A DNA stretch of 32,006 nucleotides from Candidatus Zixiibacteriota bacterium (GCA_030588275.1 JAUUYJ010000001.1:1-32006), one strand, 5' to 3'; shown: positions 8,663 through 16,484, counted from the first letter of the stretch. Made by a program: numbers and translations. The notes: generated from the sequence alone by a model not told the origin.

Positions 8663-8743
8663 TACAGCCACTCCAATGTTCTGTTGGGTCTTGCTTGCCG
8701 ACGAGAAAATTCTCATTGGCATGTGTGATCCGACCACCCAACA
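8663..8743. repeat. Long hairpin repeat, copy A
   Basis: TACAGCCACT (8663-8672) is followed by a hairpin whose outer arms are TGTTGGGT (8682-8689) and ACCCAACA (8736-8743). An inner stem, TGCCGA-C-GAGA with TCTC-A-TTGGCA, spans 8696-8721. The shared core GGGTCTTG and the overall arm arrangement recur at 22801-22856. Confidence 0.55.
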
Positions 8744-8759
8744 TTCACCCATTCCATGT

Positions 8760-8788
8760 TTGACACTAATTCTCAATTTCCGTAAACT
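8760..8788 (+). promoter_or_regulatory. Sigma-70-type promoter of ruvX, predicted leaderless
   Basis: TTGACA (8760-8765) is a perfect -35, followed after exactly 17 nt by TAAACT (8783-8788). The -10 ends 6 nt before the ruvX ATG (8795), so the +1 base would coincide with the start codon. There is no good Shine-Dalgarno, which agrees with leaderless translation. Confidence 0.65.
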
Positions 8789-8794
8789 TAGGCG

Positions 8795-9259
8795 ATGATT
8801 GAGAAACGATACATCGGAATAGATTATGGTGGACGACGGATCGGTTTGGCTCAATCGGATGTCATGGCGTTTCTGGCGACACCGGTTGAGACTTTAATCG
8901 TGGCTGGAATGGATGATGCGTTGGCTCAAGTGTCGGCCAGGATAGGGCAGTTTGATTTGCTCGGTGTTGTCCTGGGTTGGCCTTTGAATATGTCGGGGAG
9001 TTCATCGAAATTGACCGAGGAAGTGGAACTGTTTGCCACACGGTTGACCGATCTTATCGAGGTTCCGATTTATTTGGAGGATGAACGGTTGAGTTCGACA
9101 CAGGCCCGCTCAATCCTCCATACTCAGGGAAAAAAGACCAAAGGGAACAAACCGAAAATAGATCAGATGGCGGCCGCTCTGATATTGCAATCGTTTTTGG
9201 ATCGGCTGGCGACCGGCTGGTCCCCCAAGTCTTTCCAGCTGGATACAAATGATGAATGA
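8795..9259 (+). CDS. ruvX: RuvX/YqgF-family putative Holliday junction resolvase / pre-16S rRNA nuclease
   Basis: A 154-aa RNase H-fold nuclease of the YqgF family, the usual length. The N-terminal strand carries the catalytic Asp10 in IGIDYGGRRIGLA. Later motifs are VLGWPLNMSGSSS, the acidic EDERLSSTQA and KIDQMAAALILQ, whose Asp completes the metal site. The family acts in the cytoplasm; its E. coli member processes the 5' end of 16S rRNA and was earlier proposed as a Holliday junction resolvase. It is the first gene of a tight group with a small membrane-protein gene and mltG, a common bacterial arrangement for ruvX-mltG. The start fits the family N-terminus and the promoter placement immediately upstream. 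Confidence 0.93.
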   Translation: MIEKRYIGIDYGGRRIGLAQSDVMAFLATPVETLIVAGMDDALAQVSARIGQFDLLGVVLGWPLNMSGSSSKLTEEVELFATRLTDLIEVPIYLEDERLSSTQARSILHTQGKKTKGNKPKIDQMAAALILQSFLDRLATGWSPKSFQLDTNDE

Positions 9260-9401
9260 TAAAATGAATAATCTGCCGCGCCGTTATCGTCCCGGCTTGT
9301 GGGCTGGCCTGATTAATATTGGTTGGAGCTTTTTGCTGATTCTTTTGTGGCCAATTTCATATCTGTTCAGGCAGTTGGAAAGGATGCGCTCCGATGTTTA
9401 G
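9252..9401 (+). CDS. Small single-pass membrane protein between ruvX and mltG
   Basis: A 49-aa open frame not long enough for most gene callers. It begins inside the last codons of ruvX and ends eight bases inside mltG, so it fills the gap exactly with overlaps on both sides. The peptide starts MNDKMNNLPRRYRPG, has one strongly hydrophobic helix (about residues 16-38, tryptophan-rich) and ends in a basic tail RQLERMRSDV. An in-frame ATG three bases upstream (9249) is an alternative start; GGAT at 9241-9244 is a weak ribosome-binding site. Translation is probably coupled to both neighbours. Its family is not recognised. Position suggests a partner or modulator of the membrane-anchored transglycosylase MltG, but that is inference. 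Confidence 0.6.
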   Translation: MNDKMNNLPRRYRPGLWAGLINIGWSFLLILLWPISYLFRQLERMRSDV

Positions 9402-10389
9402 GAATATTGGGAGGATTCTGAAAATTGTCCTGGCCTTGGTTTTGATATCAACTATTGCTCTGAGTTGGTGGCTGTTTGATAGTCATGAAATATATCCCGC
9501 ATCAGTTTTGGTCGATCATGGTCAGCCTTATTACCGCCTCGTTGTCGATCTGAGAGATCGCGGTATCGTCAATTCCCCCTGGTATTTTTCAAAAATTGGA
9601 GTCGTCATCGGCCTCGACGAGAGGTTGATTCCGGGGCGTTACGATTTTCCAAAGGAACTGTCTAACTACGATGTTATCAGAAAACTCTGGAAAGGTGAGG
9701 TGGCGGTGATGTCGGTTACCATTCCGGAAGGTTATAACATGAAACAGATCGGCCGGCTCTTGCACCAAAGGTGCGGGCTTGATCTTGAGATTTTTGACAG
9801 TCTTGTGCGTGATGCCTCGTTTTTGAGCCAGCTTGGTTTGCCTGAGCCAATTCCAACGGTGGCGGAAGGGTATCTGTACCCGGAAACGTATCGGTTTCAA
9901 TGGGGGATTTCAGCCGGTGATGCGATTCGGGAGATGACCCGGCAGTTGATTTATAATCTTGACCAAAGCATGATTGAGAGGGGGCGTCAGCTCGGCTATG
10001 ATGTCGCCGATATTTTAAAGATGGCTTCGATCATACAGAAAGAGGGTTGGGATGAAGATGAGTTTCCTCTGATCGGATCGGTCTATCGCAATCGGATTGA
10101 GATCGGGATGAAACTACAGGCCGACCCAACTGTGATTTATGGGATGGGAGGGCTTGATCGGCCGCTTCGTATCAAGGATTACCAATTCCCATCACTTTAC
10201 AACAGTTACCTGCATAAAGGGCTTCCTCCAACGCCGATCTGTTCCCCCGGAATGAGCGCAATCAAAGCGGCCCTTTATCCGGATGAGACCGATTACATAT
10301 ATTTTGTGGCGGATGGTAGCGGGCGGCATCTCTTTAACAAAACATATCAAGCCCATCTTGATGCGACACGAAAAATAAAAGGGCGGTAA
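9394..10389 (+). CDS. mltG: Endolytic murein transglycosylase MltG
   Basis: A 331-aa inner-membrane lytic transglycosylase (YceG family) that cleaves nascent glycan strands and so sets their length. A single membrane helix lies at about residues 9-25. The LysM-like region holds IPEGYNMKQIGRLL, and the catalytic part holds MASIIQKEG with the expected catalytic Glu at about residue 217, followed by FPLIGSVYRNRI, KLQADPTVIYG and the C-terminal GLPPTPICSPG. Length and motif order match the family. AAAGG (about 9379-9384) precedes the ATG at a good distance. It overlaps the end of the small membrane-protein gene. It is the last gene of the ruvX operon and faces a convergent gene. Confidence 0.95.
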   Translation: MFRNIGRILKIVLALVLISTIALSWWLFDSHEIYPASVLVDHGQPYYRLVVDLRDRGIVNSPWYFSKIGVVIGLDERLIPGRYDFPKELSNYDVIRKLWKGEVAVMSVTIPEGYNMKQIGRLLHQRCGLDLEIFDSLVRDASFLSQLGLPEPIPTVAEGYLYPETYRFQWGISAGDAIREMTRQLIYNLDQSMIERGRQLGYDVADILKMASIIQKEGWDEDEFPLIGSVYRNRIEIGMKLQADPTVIYGMGGLDRPLRIKDYQFPSLYNSYLHKGLPPTPICSPGMSAIKAALYPDETDYIYFVADGSGRHLFNKTYQAHLDATRKIKGR

Positions 10390-10400
10390 ACGGTTTACCG
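10384..10400. terminator. Hairpin between convergent genes
   Basis: CGGTAAA (10384-10390) and TTTACCG (10394-10400) make a perfect 7-bp stem with a 3-nt loop that covers the stop codons of both convergent genes. There is no T tract, so it may slow or end transcription only weakly in either direction. Confidence 0.35.
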
Positions 10401-10964
10401 ATTGAGTATTGATACCGTTGAAGCGGTGATCAAAATTTTGTCAGCCAATTCAGCGGAAAAATTTTCCACTATCTGAGTCCCAACACCATCAAGATATATC
10501 CCAAAGGCGGACGGCTTGGGAGATGAGAGGTTTAATAGTCCCATACGAATGCCATTGGCTGATAAGGGAACAACCAATAGCGACATCGTTTCTTGTGAAA
10601 GCAAGAGCTTCTTTTCGATGATGCTTTCGGAAAAGCGATCGGGAAAATTGTCGGCGACCGGATACCCCTGCTTTAAGACCTGATGGAGCGTACCCCGGTT
10701 GACCGGGATGGTTAAGGTCATGCCTGAGGAGATACTACGGTTACGATAAATGTGCGAGAGGTGAAGGTGATTGGAAGCTTCGTCGTAAATGGCTAGCGAA
10801 CTTTTGTCGATCGGGTAAAATCGACTCAGCTTTCCGATCAGCCGGAAGAGCATCGTTGAGATCTGTTTGTCCCCAAGTTTTTCTAAATCAATTGCAGTAT
10901 GTTTTACTCTGAGGCCGGGTAGATCGTCAAAACTGTTGAAGTCGTCAAAATCATATCGGCTCAT
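10395..10964 (-). CDS. GAF-domain-like protein
   Basis: A 189-aa soluble protein. Residues about 35-180 have the layout of a GAF sensory domain: a helix with KLSRFYPIDKSSLAIYDE, a strand with LHLSHIYRN, GMTLTIPVNRGTLHQVLKQG, then SLLVVPLSANGIRMGLLNLSS. The first 30 residues are acidic and low in complexity (MSRYDFDDFNSFDDL). GAF domains bind small ligands or sense redox state; no catalytic output domain is attached. It is transcribed after a histidine kinase and NtrC-type regulator on the same strand, 69 nt downstream, so it may be their signal input or a modulator, since that kinase lacks its own sensor domain. AGGAG lies 6 nt before the ATG. The ligand is unknown. Confidence 0.75.
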   Translation of the reverse strand: MSRYDFDDFNSFDDLPGLRVKHTAIDLEKLGDKQISTMLFRLIGKLSRFYPIDKSSLAIYDEASNHLHLSHIYRNRSISSGMTLTIPVNRGTLHQVLKQGYPVADNFPDRFSESIIEKKLLLSQETMSLLVVPLSANGIRMGLLNLSSPKPSAFGIYLDGVGTQIVENFSAELADKILITASTVSILNR

Positions 10965-11033
10965 GGTTCTCTCCTGTTGTCCCCTGTCCTTATAAGTTTT
11001 TGTGTTTAAAAAATATTTTGGTTCTCTGCTTAG

Positions 11034-12542
11034 CTACGCTTCAACCGGTTGCCTCTCGGTTTCTCGAGCATGATCCGTTTCTGATACTTCAGGTGATACA
11101 GCCACCAATCGTGACCTAAATCTCTCCGGAGCCTTCCGGTTTTCTGTCTGATGAGGGTTATCATTAGCTGATATCCCGGAACTTGCCGGTTTTCCCTGCT
11201 TCAGGTCAAATTTCTTAATTTTGCGCCACAAGGTCGTTCTGCCAATCCCGAGACGGTTGGCGGTGATGGAGTAGTTCCAGTTATTCTCCTCAAGCGACCT
11301 GAGGATCTGTTGCCTTTGATTCTCTTTAAGCGATTGAGTTTTGATTCTTGCCTGACTCAAACGGGGTTCACCCACCCGGGCCGAGATAAATATGATATCC
11401 TCGTAACGGATTTGGTCCCTTCCGGAGAGGGCGGCGGCCCGCCTTAAAGTATTTTCCAGTTCTCTGATATTTCCAGGCCAATAATGACGAATCATCATTT
11501 CCAGACCGTCAGCCATCAGGGTCATATTGCCGCGGTTATACTCGTGCTGGATGCGCCTGAGAAAATAATCGACCAGAGGGGGAATGTCATCGGGGCGTTC
11601 TCTCAAGGGCGGGATATGGAGCGGCATAACATTGAGGCGATAATACAGATCTTCACGAAACTTCCCTTCCCGAACCTTGCGGTCGAGATCGACATTGGTC
11701 GCGGCAATAATTCTGACATCAACATTTTTAATCGTCGTTCCCCCGACCGGTCTGATCTCCCTTTCCTGAAGAACGCGCAACAGTTTGGCCTGAACGGAGT
11801 ACGGCAGGTCACCCACTTCGTCCAAAAATATCGTGCCTCCATCAGCCTCTTCAAAGAGACCCCGCTTGTTCGACGAAGCAGAGGTAAAAGCTCCCTTGAC
11901 ATGGCCAAACAGTTCTGATTCAATCAAATTTTCCGGAATAGCGGAGCAGTTTAGCGGGACCAGCGGTTTGTTGCGACGGTTGCTGTGGTGGTGGATCACT
12001 TTGGCAAAAAGCTCTTTTCCGGTGCCGGATTCGCCGGTGATAAGAACCGATATATCGGTAATGGCAATGCGACTGACCATCTTTTTGAGGTCGTCCATAA
12101 CTTTTGAATTTCCGATGATATTATCAAAGCCAAATCGTTGGGCCACTTCCTGACGGAGATACCGGACCTTGGTTTTGAGGTCGATCCGCTCCAAAGCTTT
12201 GTTAGCTTTGAAGATCATCTCTTCATTGTTAAACGGTTTGGTAATATAATCGGAGGCTCCGTTTTGAATAGCATCAACTGCTGATTCAACCGAACCATAA
12301 GCGGTCATAATAATAACTTCCGTTTCATGGTGCGTCTTTTTGACATGGACGAGCAGGTCAATGCCGGATTCGGTGCCGAGCCTGAGGTCGGTCAGGACCA
12401 GATCATAGATTTCGGCGTTCAGGTAGGTCATAGCGGTTGAGATATCTCCCGCCTCGGTGATGTCGTAGCCATGATTGGAAAAGAGGCGTGACAAACTCAT
12501 GCGCAGAACGGCATCATCTTCGACTAATAAAATAGATGGCAT
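11034..12542 (-). CDS. NtrC-family sigma-54 response regulator with GAFTSA loop
   Basis: A 502-aa activator: receiver domain (about 1-120, phospho-acceptor Asp52, Thr80, Lys102), AAA+ domain (about 140-375, Walker A GESGTGKE, Walker B GGTIFLDE, arginine fingers in REDLYYR) and a Fis-type helix-turn-helix (about 410-450, NYSITANRLGIGRTTLWRKI). The sigma-54 contact loop reads GAFTSA rather than GAFTGA, a conservative change at a highly conserved Gly. After the helix-turn-helix there is an unusual polar tail of about 50 residues ending ARETERQPVEA, absent from most relatives and not assigned to a domain. The gene starts 3 nt after the kinase gene, so the two form one operon and a cognate pair. 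It is a different regulator from the one at 1468. Targets are unknown. Confidence 0.94.
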   Translation of the reverse strand: MPSILLVEDDAVLRMSLSRLFSNHGYDITEAGDISTAMTYLNAEIYDLVLTDLRLGTESGIDLLVHVKKTHHETEVIIMTAYGSVESAVDAIQNGASDYITKPFNNEEMIFKANKALERIDLKTKVRYLRQEVAQRFGFDNIIGNSKVMDDLKKMVSRIAITDISVLITGESGTGKELFAKVIHHHSNRRNKPLVPLNCSAIPENLIESELFGHVKGAFTSASSNKRGLFEEADGGTIFLDEVGDLPYSVQAKLLRVLQEREIRPVGGTTIKNVDVRIIAATNVDLDRKVREGKFREDLYYRLNVMPLHIPPLRERPDDIPPLVDYFLRRIQHEYNRGNMTLMADGLEMMIRHYWPGNIRELENTLRRAAALSGRDQIRYEDIIFISARVGEPRLSQARIKTQSLKENQRQQILRSLEENNWNYSITANRLGIGRTTLWRKIKKFDLKQGKPASSGISANDNPHQTENRKAPERFRSRLVAVSPEVSETDHARETERQPVEA

Positions 12543-12545
12543 ATC

Positions 12546-13316
12546 TTAAAATCCCCTGCCCTTGGCCGGTGTCGGCAAGGTTACGATAAAATTGACATTT
12601 CCAGTTTGATCGTTTTCAGCCAGTATCGTCCCGCCATGATCGGAAGCGATTCGGGCCGCAATCGACAGGCCGAGGCCGAGTTGGCCAGGGCGAGTTGAGT
12701 AAAACGGCAAAAATATAGACCGCAGAATTTCTGGTTTAATTCCCGGTCCGCTGTTTGAAATTGTAATTGTTGACTGGTGACCGTTTCTTTTGGTCGAAAT
12801 AGAGAGCTGGTCGTTTGCTGACATATTTTGCAGAGCATTGGTAATCAGGTTGCTCAGAAGGGTGCGGATCAGGTTCGGGTCAATTTCCCAATCGAGGGTC
12901 GGCTCCTCAAAATCGGTAATATAATTGATCGAAGAAAGGTTAAGATTCTCAAGTGCTCGGTCAGCCTCGACTCGACAGAGCTCGTTGATATTGATCTCTT
13001 CCAAACGAATCCGGGGTGGATCAACCAACTGTAAAAAACGATTGATCGTGCCATTAAGTTTACTGGAGGCTCCAATTATTGCCTCCAGCAGGTCCCGATC
13101 TTCGGGGAGAATAGAGGTTCGGCTCGATTCTGAAAGCTGGTCAGATGCGGTAACAATGACCGCCAGCGAATTTCTTAATTTATGCGAAAAATGACCCGAC
13201 AATTCGGCTAAGGATATCTTATCCGGACTGGATTGCCCCTCAACGATTGAACTCATCCTTGCTGTCGGTTCTTCCGGTGCAGATAAAAAGCTAATGGGGT
13301 ACTCCTCCTGTTTCAA
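12546..13316 (-). CDS. Soluble histidine kinase
   Basis: A cytoplasmic two-component kinase of up to 256 aa without any membrane segment or recognised sensor domain. Phospho-acceptor His45 lies in GHFSHKLRNS, followed by a HATPase_c domain with LLSNLITNALQN, SNSGPGI and GLGLSIAARI. Signals are probably relayed through another protein, possibly the GAF protein encoded downstream. The start is uncertain. The first in-frame codon, TTG at 13316, has no ribosome-binding site. A very strong AGGAGGAG (about 13302-13309) lies inside the frame and is correctly spaced for an ATT codon at 13295-13293. The first ATG is at 13256, with only a weak site. Any of the three leaves both kinase domains whole. 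It is followed after 3 nt by its regulator. Confidence 0.9.
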   Translation of the reverse strand: MKQEEYPISFLSAPEEPTARMSSIVEGQSSPDKISLAELSGHFSHKLRNSLAVIVTASDQLSESSRTSILPEDRDLLEAIIGASSKLNGTINRFLQLVDPPRIRLEEININELCRVEADRALENLNLSSINYITDFEEPTLDWEIDPNLIRTLLSNLITNALQNMSANDQLSISTKRNGHQSTITISNSGPGIKPEILRSIFLPFYSTRPGQLGLGLSIAARIASDHGGTILAENDQTGNVNFIVTLPTPAKGRGF

Positions 13317-13454
13317 CTCGCAACATATTTGGTTTATCGGAAAAATAATGAAACACTTTAATGAAACATTCCGGTCATAGCGGATGCCAAACCGGCTGGT
13401 GGAATGATAATTTCTTTTGTTTAAACGAATTTTACTTGACTCCAGATGTTGTTT
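13317..13454. promoter_or_regulatory. Divergent control region with TAATGAAACA repeats
   Basis: This stretch separates the minus-strand kinase operon from the plus-strand kdsB side. TAATGAAACA occurs at 13346-13355 and again at 13359-13368, a 13-bp period, just upstream of the kinase gene. A TTGACT (13436-13441) points towards kdsB but has no good -10 partner at 16-18 nt. Confidence 0.4.
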
Positions 13455-13607
13455 ATGATAAGTATGCTTATGCAGATTTCAACGGAACAGACGGCTTCCA
13501 ATGCCGACCTGGGTCGGCTGAAATTGACTCCCTCTAAGAACGAACAAAGCACTCCCAAATCTAAAAAGAATAACATCATTTTCCGACAGAGATCAGGCCT
13601 CTTATAG
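13455..13607 (+). CDS. Possible 50-aa leader or small protein before kdsB
   Basis: An open frame of 50 codons begins with closely spaced ATGs (13455, 13464, 13470) and ends one base before the kdsB ATG, a spacing typical of translational coupling. The product is polar and basic, with the segment LGRLKLTPSKNEQ and a Lys/Asn/Arg-rich end, and has no membrane helix. No ribosome-binding site is obvious. It could be a small protein, a leader peptide controlling kdsB, or chance. kdsB has no Shine-Dalgarno of its own, which favours coupling. Confidence 0.35.
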   Translation: MISMLMQISTEQTASNADLGRLKLTPSKNEQSTPKSKKNNIIFRQRSGLL

Positions 13608-13608
13608 T

Positions 13609-14337
13609 ATGACACAGGTTACCGCGATTATACCGGCCCGTTTACAAGGCCGCCGTTTTCCTCGGAAAGTTCTGTACCCGATAGACGGAAAGCCTATGAT
13701 TTACCATATCTGGAAAGCGGCTCATCGGGCCAAACTGATCAACCGTCTTTTTGTGGCGACCGACTCGGAGGAGATCGGCCAGGTTGTGAACGACTTTGGC
13801 GGAGCGGTTATTATGACATCAGCCCGCCCCCGAAACGGTTCTGAGCGGACCGCCGAAGCGGTTAGCGGGATGAAAACCGACCTGATCGTCAATATTCAGG
13901 GAGACAATTTGGGTCTGACCGGATCGCTTTTGGATCGGATAATTGGCAAAGTGGTAGCTGACAAAAAGGTGGAATTTGCCACCGTCGCAAGAAAAATCAG
14001 CGGTCGCGGCTGGAAAGATAAGCTGTATAACCCGAATGTGGTCAAAACGGTGTTTGACAATTCTGGTTACGCCGCTTGGTTTAGTCGCTATCCGATTCCT
14101 TTTGTGCAGAAGAAATCGCGCCGTTCTCCGGTCGCCTGTTTTGATTTTTGGGAGCATCTCGGCCTTTATTTTTATCGGCCCCGAGGTCTCAAAAAATATA
14201 CCGCCTGGCCGGTCGGTATGGCTGAAAAGGCGGAATCTTTGGAGCAGTTGCGTATTTTGGAAAATGGTGGAAAGATTAAGGTCTATCCGATTCGATCAAA
14301 GATTGTGTCGGTTGACCATAAAGATGACCTGCCTTGA
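13609..14337 (+). CDS. kdsB: 3-deoxy-manno-octulosonate cytidylyltransferase (CMP-Kdo synthetase), divergent
   Basis: A 242-aa nucleotidyltransferase that should join Kdo to CMP using CTP, the activation step for the inner core of LPS. Family motifs in order are AIIPARLQGRRFPRKVL, FVATDSEEI, NGSERTAEA (usually SGTDRxAE), NIQGD, YNPNVVKTVFD, YAAWFSRYPIPF, EHLGLYFYR and SLEQLRILENG. The normal QGDEP loop reads QGDNL; the metal-binding Asp is kept but the Glu-Pro is not. The chain stops at VDHKDDLP where relatives continue a few residues (VDTPEDLExVR); an alternative frame just past the stop reads LENSRAV, so a small indel near 14330 is possible. It lies next to pyrG, which makes its CTP substrate. 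A relative acting on another keto sugar cannot be excluded. Confidence 0.82.
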   Translation: MTQVTAIIPARLQGRRFPRKVLYPIDGKPMIYHIWKAAHRAKLINRLFVATDSEEIGQVVNDFGGAVIMTSARPRNGSERTAEAVSGMKTDLIVNIQGDNLGLTGSLLDRIIGKVVADKKVEFATVARKISGRGWKDKLYNPNVVKTVFDNSGYAAWFSRYPIPFVQKKSRRSPVACFDFWEHLGLYFYRPRGLKKYTAWPVGMAEKAESLEQLRILENGGKIKVYPIRSKIVSVDHKDDLP

Positions 14338-14439
14338 AAATAGTAGAGCGGTCTCAAGCCGGTGGTGTGGGATAGAAAGAATCTATGTTCGTTAACGGTT
14401 TGCAGATTCTTTAAGTAGCATGAAAATTAATGGGTGTGA

Positions 14440-14445
14440 AATAAT
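14440..14445 (+). promoter_or_regulatory. -10-like box just before pyrG
   Basis: AATAAT ends 5 nt before the ATG at 14451, the same placement seen before ruvX, the first kinase and lptB. No matching -35 was found. It is suggestive of a leaderless pyrG transcript only in that wider context. Confidence 0.25.
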
Positions 14446-14450
14446 GATAG

Positions 14451-16132
14451 ATGGAGCCAAAAGTGAGTCAAGAGACGACTAAGTATGTGTTTATTACCGG
14501 CGGCGTGGTATCAGCCCTGGGAAAAGGAATTACCTCCGCATCACTTGCTATGCTACTCAAGCGGCGCGGACTGTCGGTCAATATAATTAAACTTGATCCG
14601 TACCTGAATGTCGATCCGGGGACGATGAACCCGTTCCAGCATGGTGAGGTGTTTGTGCTGGATGACGGTTCCGAAACCGATCTGGATTTGGGTCATTACG
14701 AGCGGTTCCTTATGGATCAGTCGATGTGCAAGGATAACAACGTCACGACCGGCCAGATATACCACAAAATCATCACGCGTGAAAGGCGGGGCGATTATCT
14801 GGGCGCGACGGTGCAGGTTATCCCGCATGTAACCGAGGAGATCAAGTCGTCGATCAAAAGGCTCGGGACAGTAAACGGTCATGTTGATATCATCATATGC
14901 GAAATCGGCGGGACGGTCGGCGATATTGAATCGTTACCTTTTTTGGAAGCGATTCGCCAGATGGCTCTGGAAAGTGGCGACAACGGATCACTCTTTATTC
15001 ATCTAACCTTGGTGCCCTACATTGAAGCGGCCGGTGAGCTTAAAACCAAACCGACGCAACATTCGGTCAAAGCGCTTCGCGAAATCGGAATTCAGCCACA
15101 AATATTGATGTGCCGTACGGTCAAAGAGCTGGAAGAATCGATTCGGAAAAAATCGGTCTGTTCTGTTCGGTTCCGGCCCGGAATGTGATTGAGGCGATTG
15201 ATGTACCGACGATCTATGATGTTCCGCTTCGGCTTGAGGCGCAGGGCTTTTCCGATCTGGTCCTGAAGCATTTGGCTATTGATGCACCCCAGCACGATTT
15301 GACCGAATGGGAAGATTTGGTCTATCGGATCAAGAATCCGACTAACCGGGTCAAAATAGCAATCTGCGGAAAGTACGTCTATCTTAAAGATGCTTACAAA
15401 TCAATCATTGAAGCGTTTGCTCATGCCGGAGCGGAGAATTCGGCTCAGGTCGATCTCGTTTGGGTTTCGTCTGAGGATATCAAGCATGGAGGGGCAGATA
15501 AGTTTATGCATGATGTCGATGGTCTGCTGATTCCCGGTGGGTTTGGTGAGCGCGGGGTCGAAGGGAAAATCGAAACGATCCGGTTTGTTCGAGAAAACAA
15601 GATTCCATTTCTTGGCATCTGCCTCGGGATGCACTGTGCCGTAATTGAGTATGCTCGCAATGTTTGTGGCCTCAAGGATGCCCATAGCTATGAATTTTAT
15701 CGCGACCTGAAGTACCCGGTGATTCACCTTATGGCAGATCAGGAACAGATCACCGATCTGGGCGGTACGATGCGCTTGGGTGCTTATCCGGCTGACATTA
15801 CCAAACCAAGTAAAACCTACGATGCTTATGGAGAAGAAAAAATATCGGAACGGCATCGCCATCGGTATGAGCTCAACAATGATTATCGGGAAATGCTGAC
15901 ATCATCCGGGATGAAATTGATCGGTAAGTCACCCGATGGAAAATTAGTCGAGATCATCGAAATTGAGGATCATCCCTGGTTTGTGGCGGTCCAGTTCCAT
16001 CCGGAGCTAAAGTCCCGTCCGGTCAAGGCGCACCCATTGTTCCGCGATTTTATTGCCTCAGCGGTGGAATATAATAAAAGTAAAACGAGTAAACAGGCCG
16101 AAGCAAAACCGGCCAAAAACTCGATCGCCTGA
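14451..16132 (+). CDS. pyrG: CTP synthase, reading frame interrupted by a -1 shift
   Basis: CTP synthase converts UTP, ATP and glutamine to CTP. The first frame (14451-15188) holds the synthetase domain with the P-loop GGVVSALGKGITSAS, YLNVDPGTMNPFQHGEVFVL and ICEIGGTVGDIES. Homology then jumps to the -1 frame, beginning KIGLFCSVPARNVIEAID and ending at 16132. That part holds the glutamine amidotransferase with LIPGGFGERG, the nucleophile Cys in GICLGMHC, and FHPELKSRP. Joining the frames at the A6 run (15147-15152) gives a 560-aa protein with no missing segment, matching the family (about 545 aa). All catalytic residues are therefore present and only one base is out of step. A start at GTG 14463, with GGAG six bases upstream, is an alternative to ATG 14451. 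It is the neighbour of kdsB, which consumes CTP. Confidence 0.93.
15147..15152 (+). other. A6 run at the pyrG frameshift
   Basis: Codons 233 and 234 are AAA AAA, followed by TCG. A slip back by one base after the second AAA continues as ATC GGT CTG, restoring the conserved KIGLF sequence. The run with its next base, AAAAAAT, is a slippery heptamer-like site. A single missing A in the assembly would look identical. Confidence 0.8.
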
Positions 16133-16206
16133 GATTTTTTTGGATTGAGCGATTTGTAGAATAATATTTTGCTCTATATTGGTTTTTGTGAAATGTAGCC
16201 CTGACG

Positions 16207-16236
16207 AAATCTCGCAAATATGGTGCGGGATTTTTG
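16207..16236 (+). terminator. Terminator after pyrG
   Basis: AAATCTCGCA (16207-16216) pairs with TGCGGGATTT (16224-16233) with one T-G wobble and a 7-nt loop, and the T run extends to 16235. It lies 75 nt after the stop codon. Confidence 0.6.
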
Positions 16237-16484
16237 TCTCTGAGAGATGATGTCACAGTCGATCAGATCCTTTATTAATATAAAAGCAACTTTTCGCAAC
16301 CGAGAGATGTCAAACGTGTACAAATAATATTGGAAACCGGTCTGATCGATAGCTTGCCGGATCGCCTTAGCGTTTGAGCCGGCCCAGCGAGTTAGAAATA
16401 TTCAGTAATTTATTGAATCGGGCCGGGCAATGACGTATCTTTAACACCGGACATTTCATAAATTGATTTAATAATAGTGGGGAA
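16237..16484. other. Intergenic region with a nested inverted repeat
   Basis: There is no gene here. CCGGCCC (16379-16385) and GGGCCGG (16420-16426) flank a smaller ATTCA/TGAAT dyad, making a possible two-tier stem in the leader of the next gene. No clear promoter pair was identified. Confidence 0.35.
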
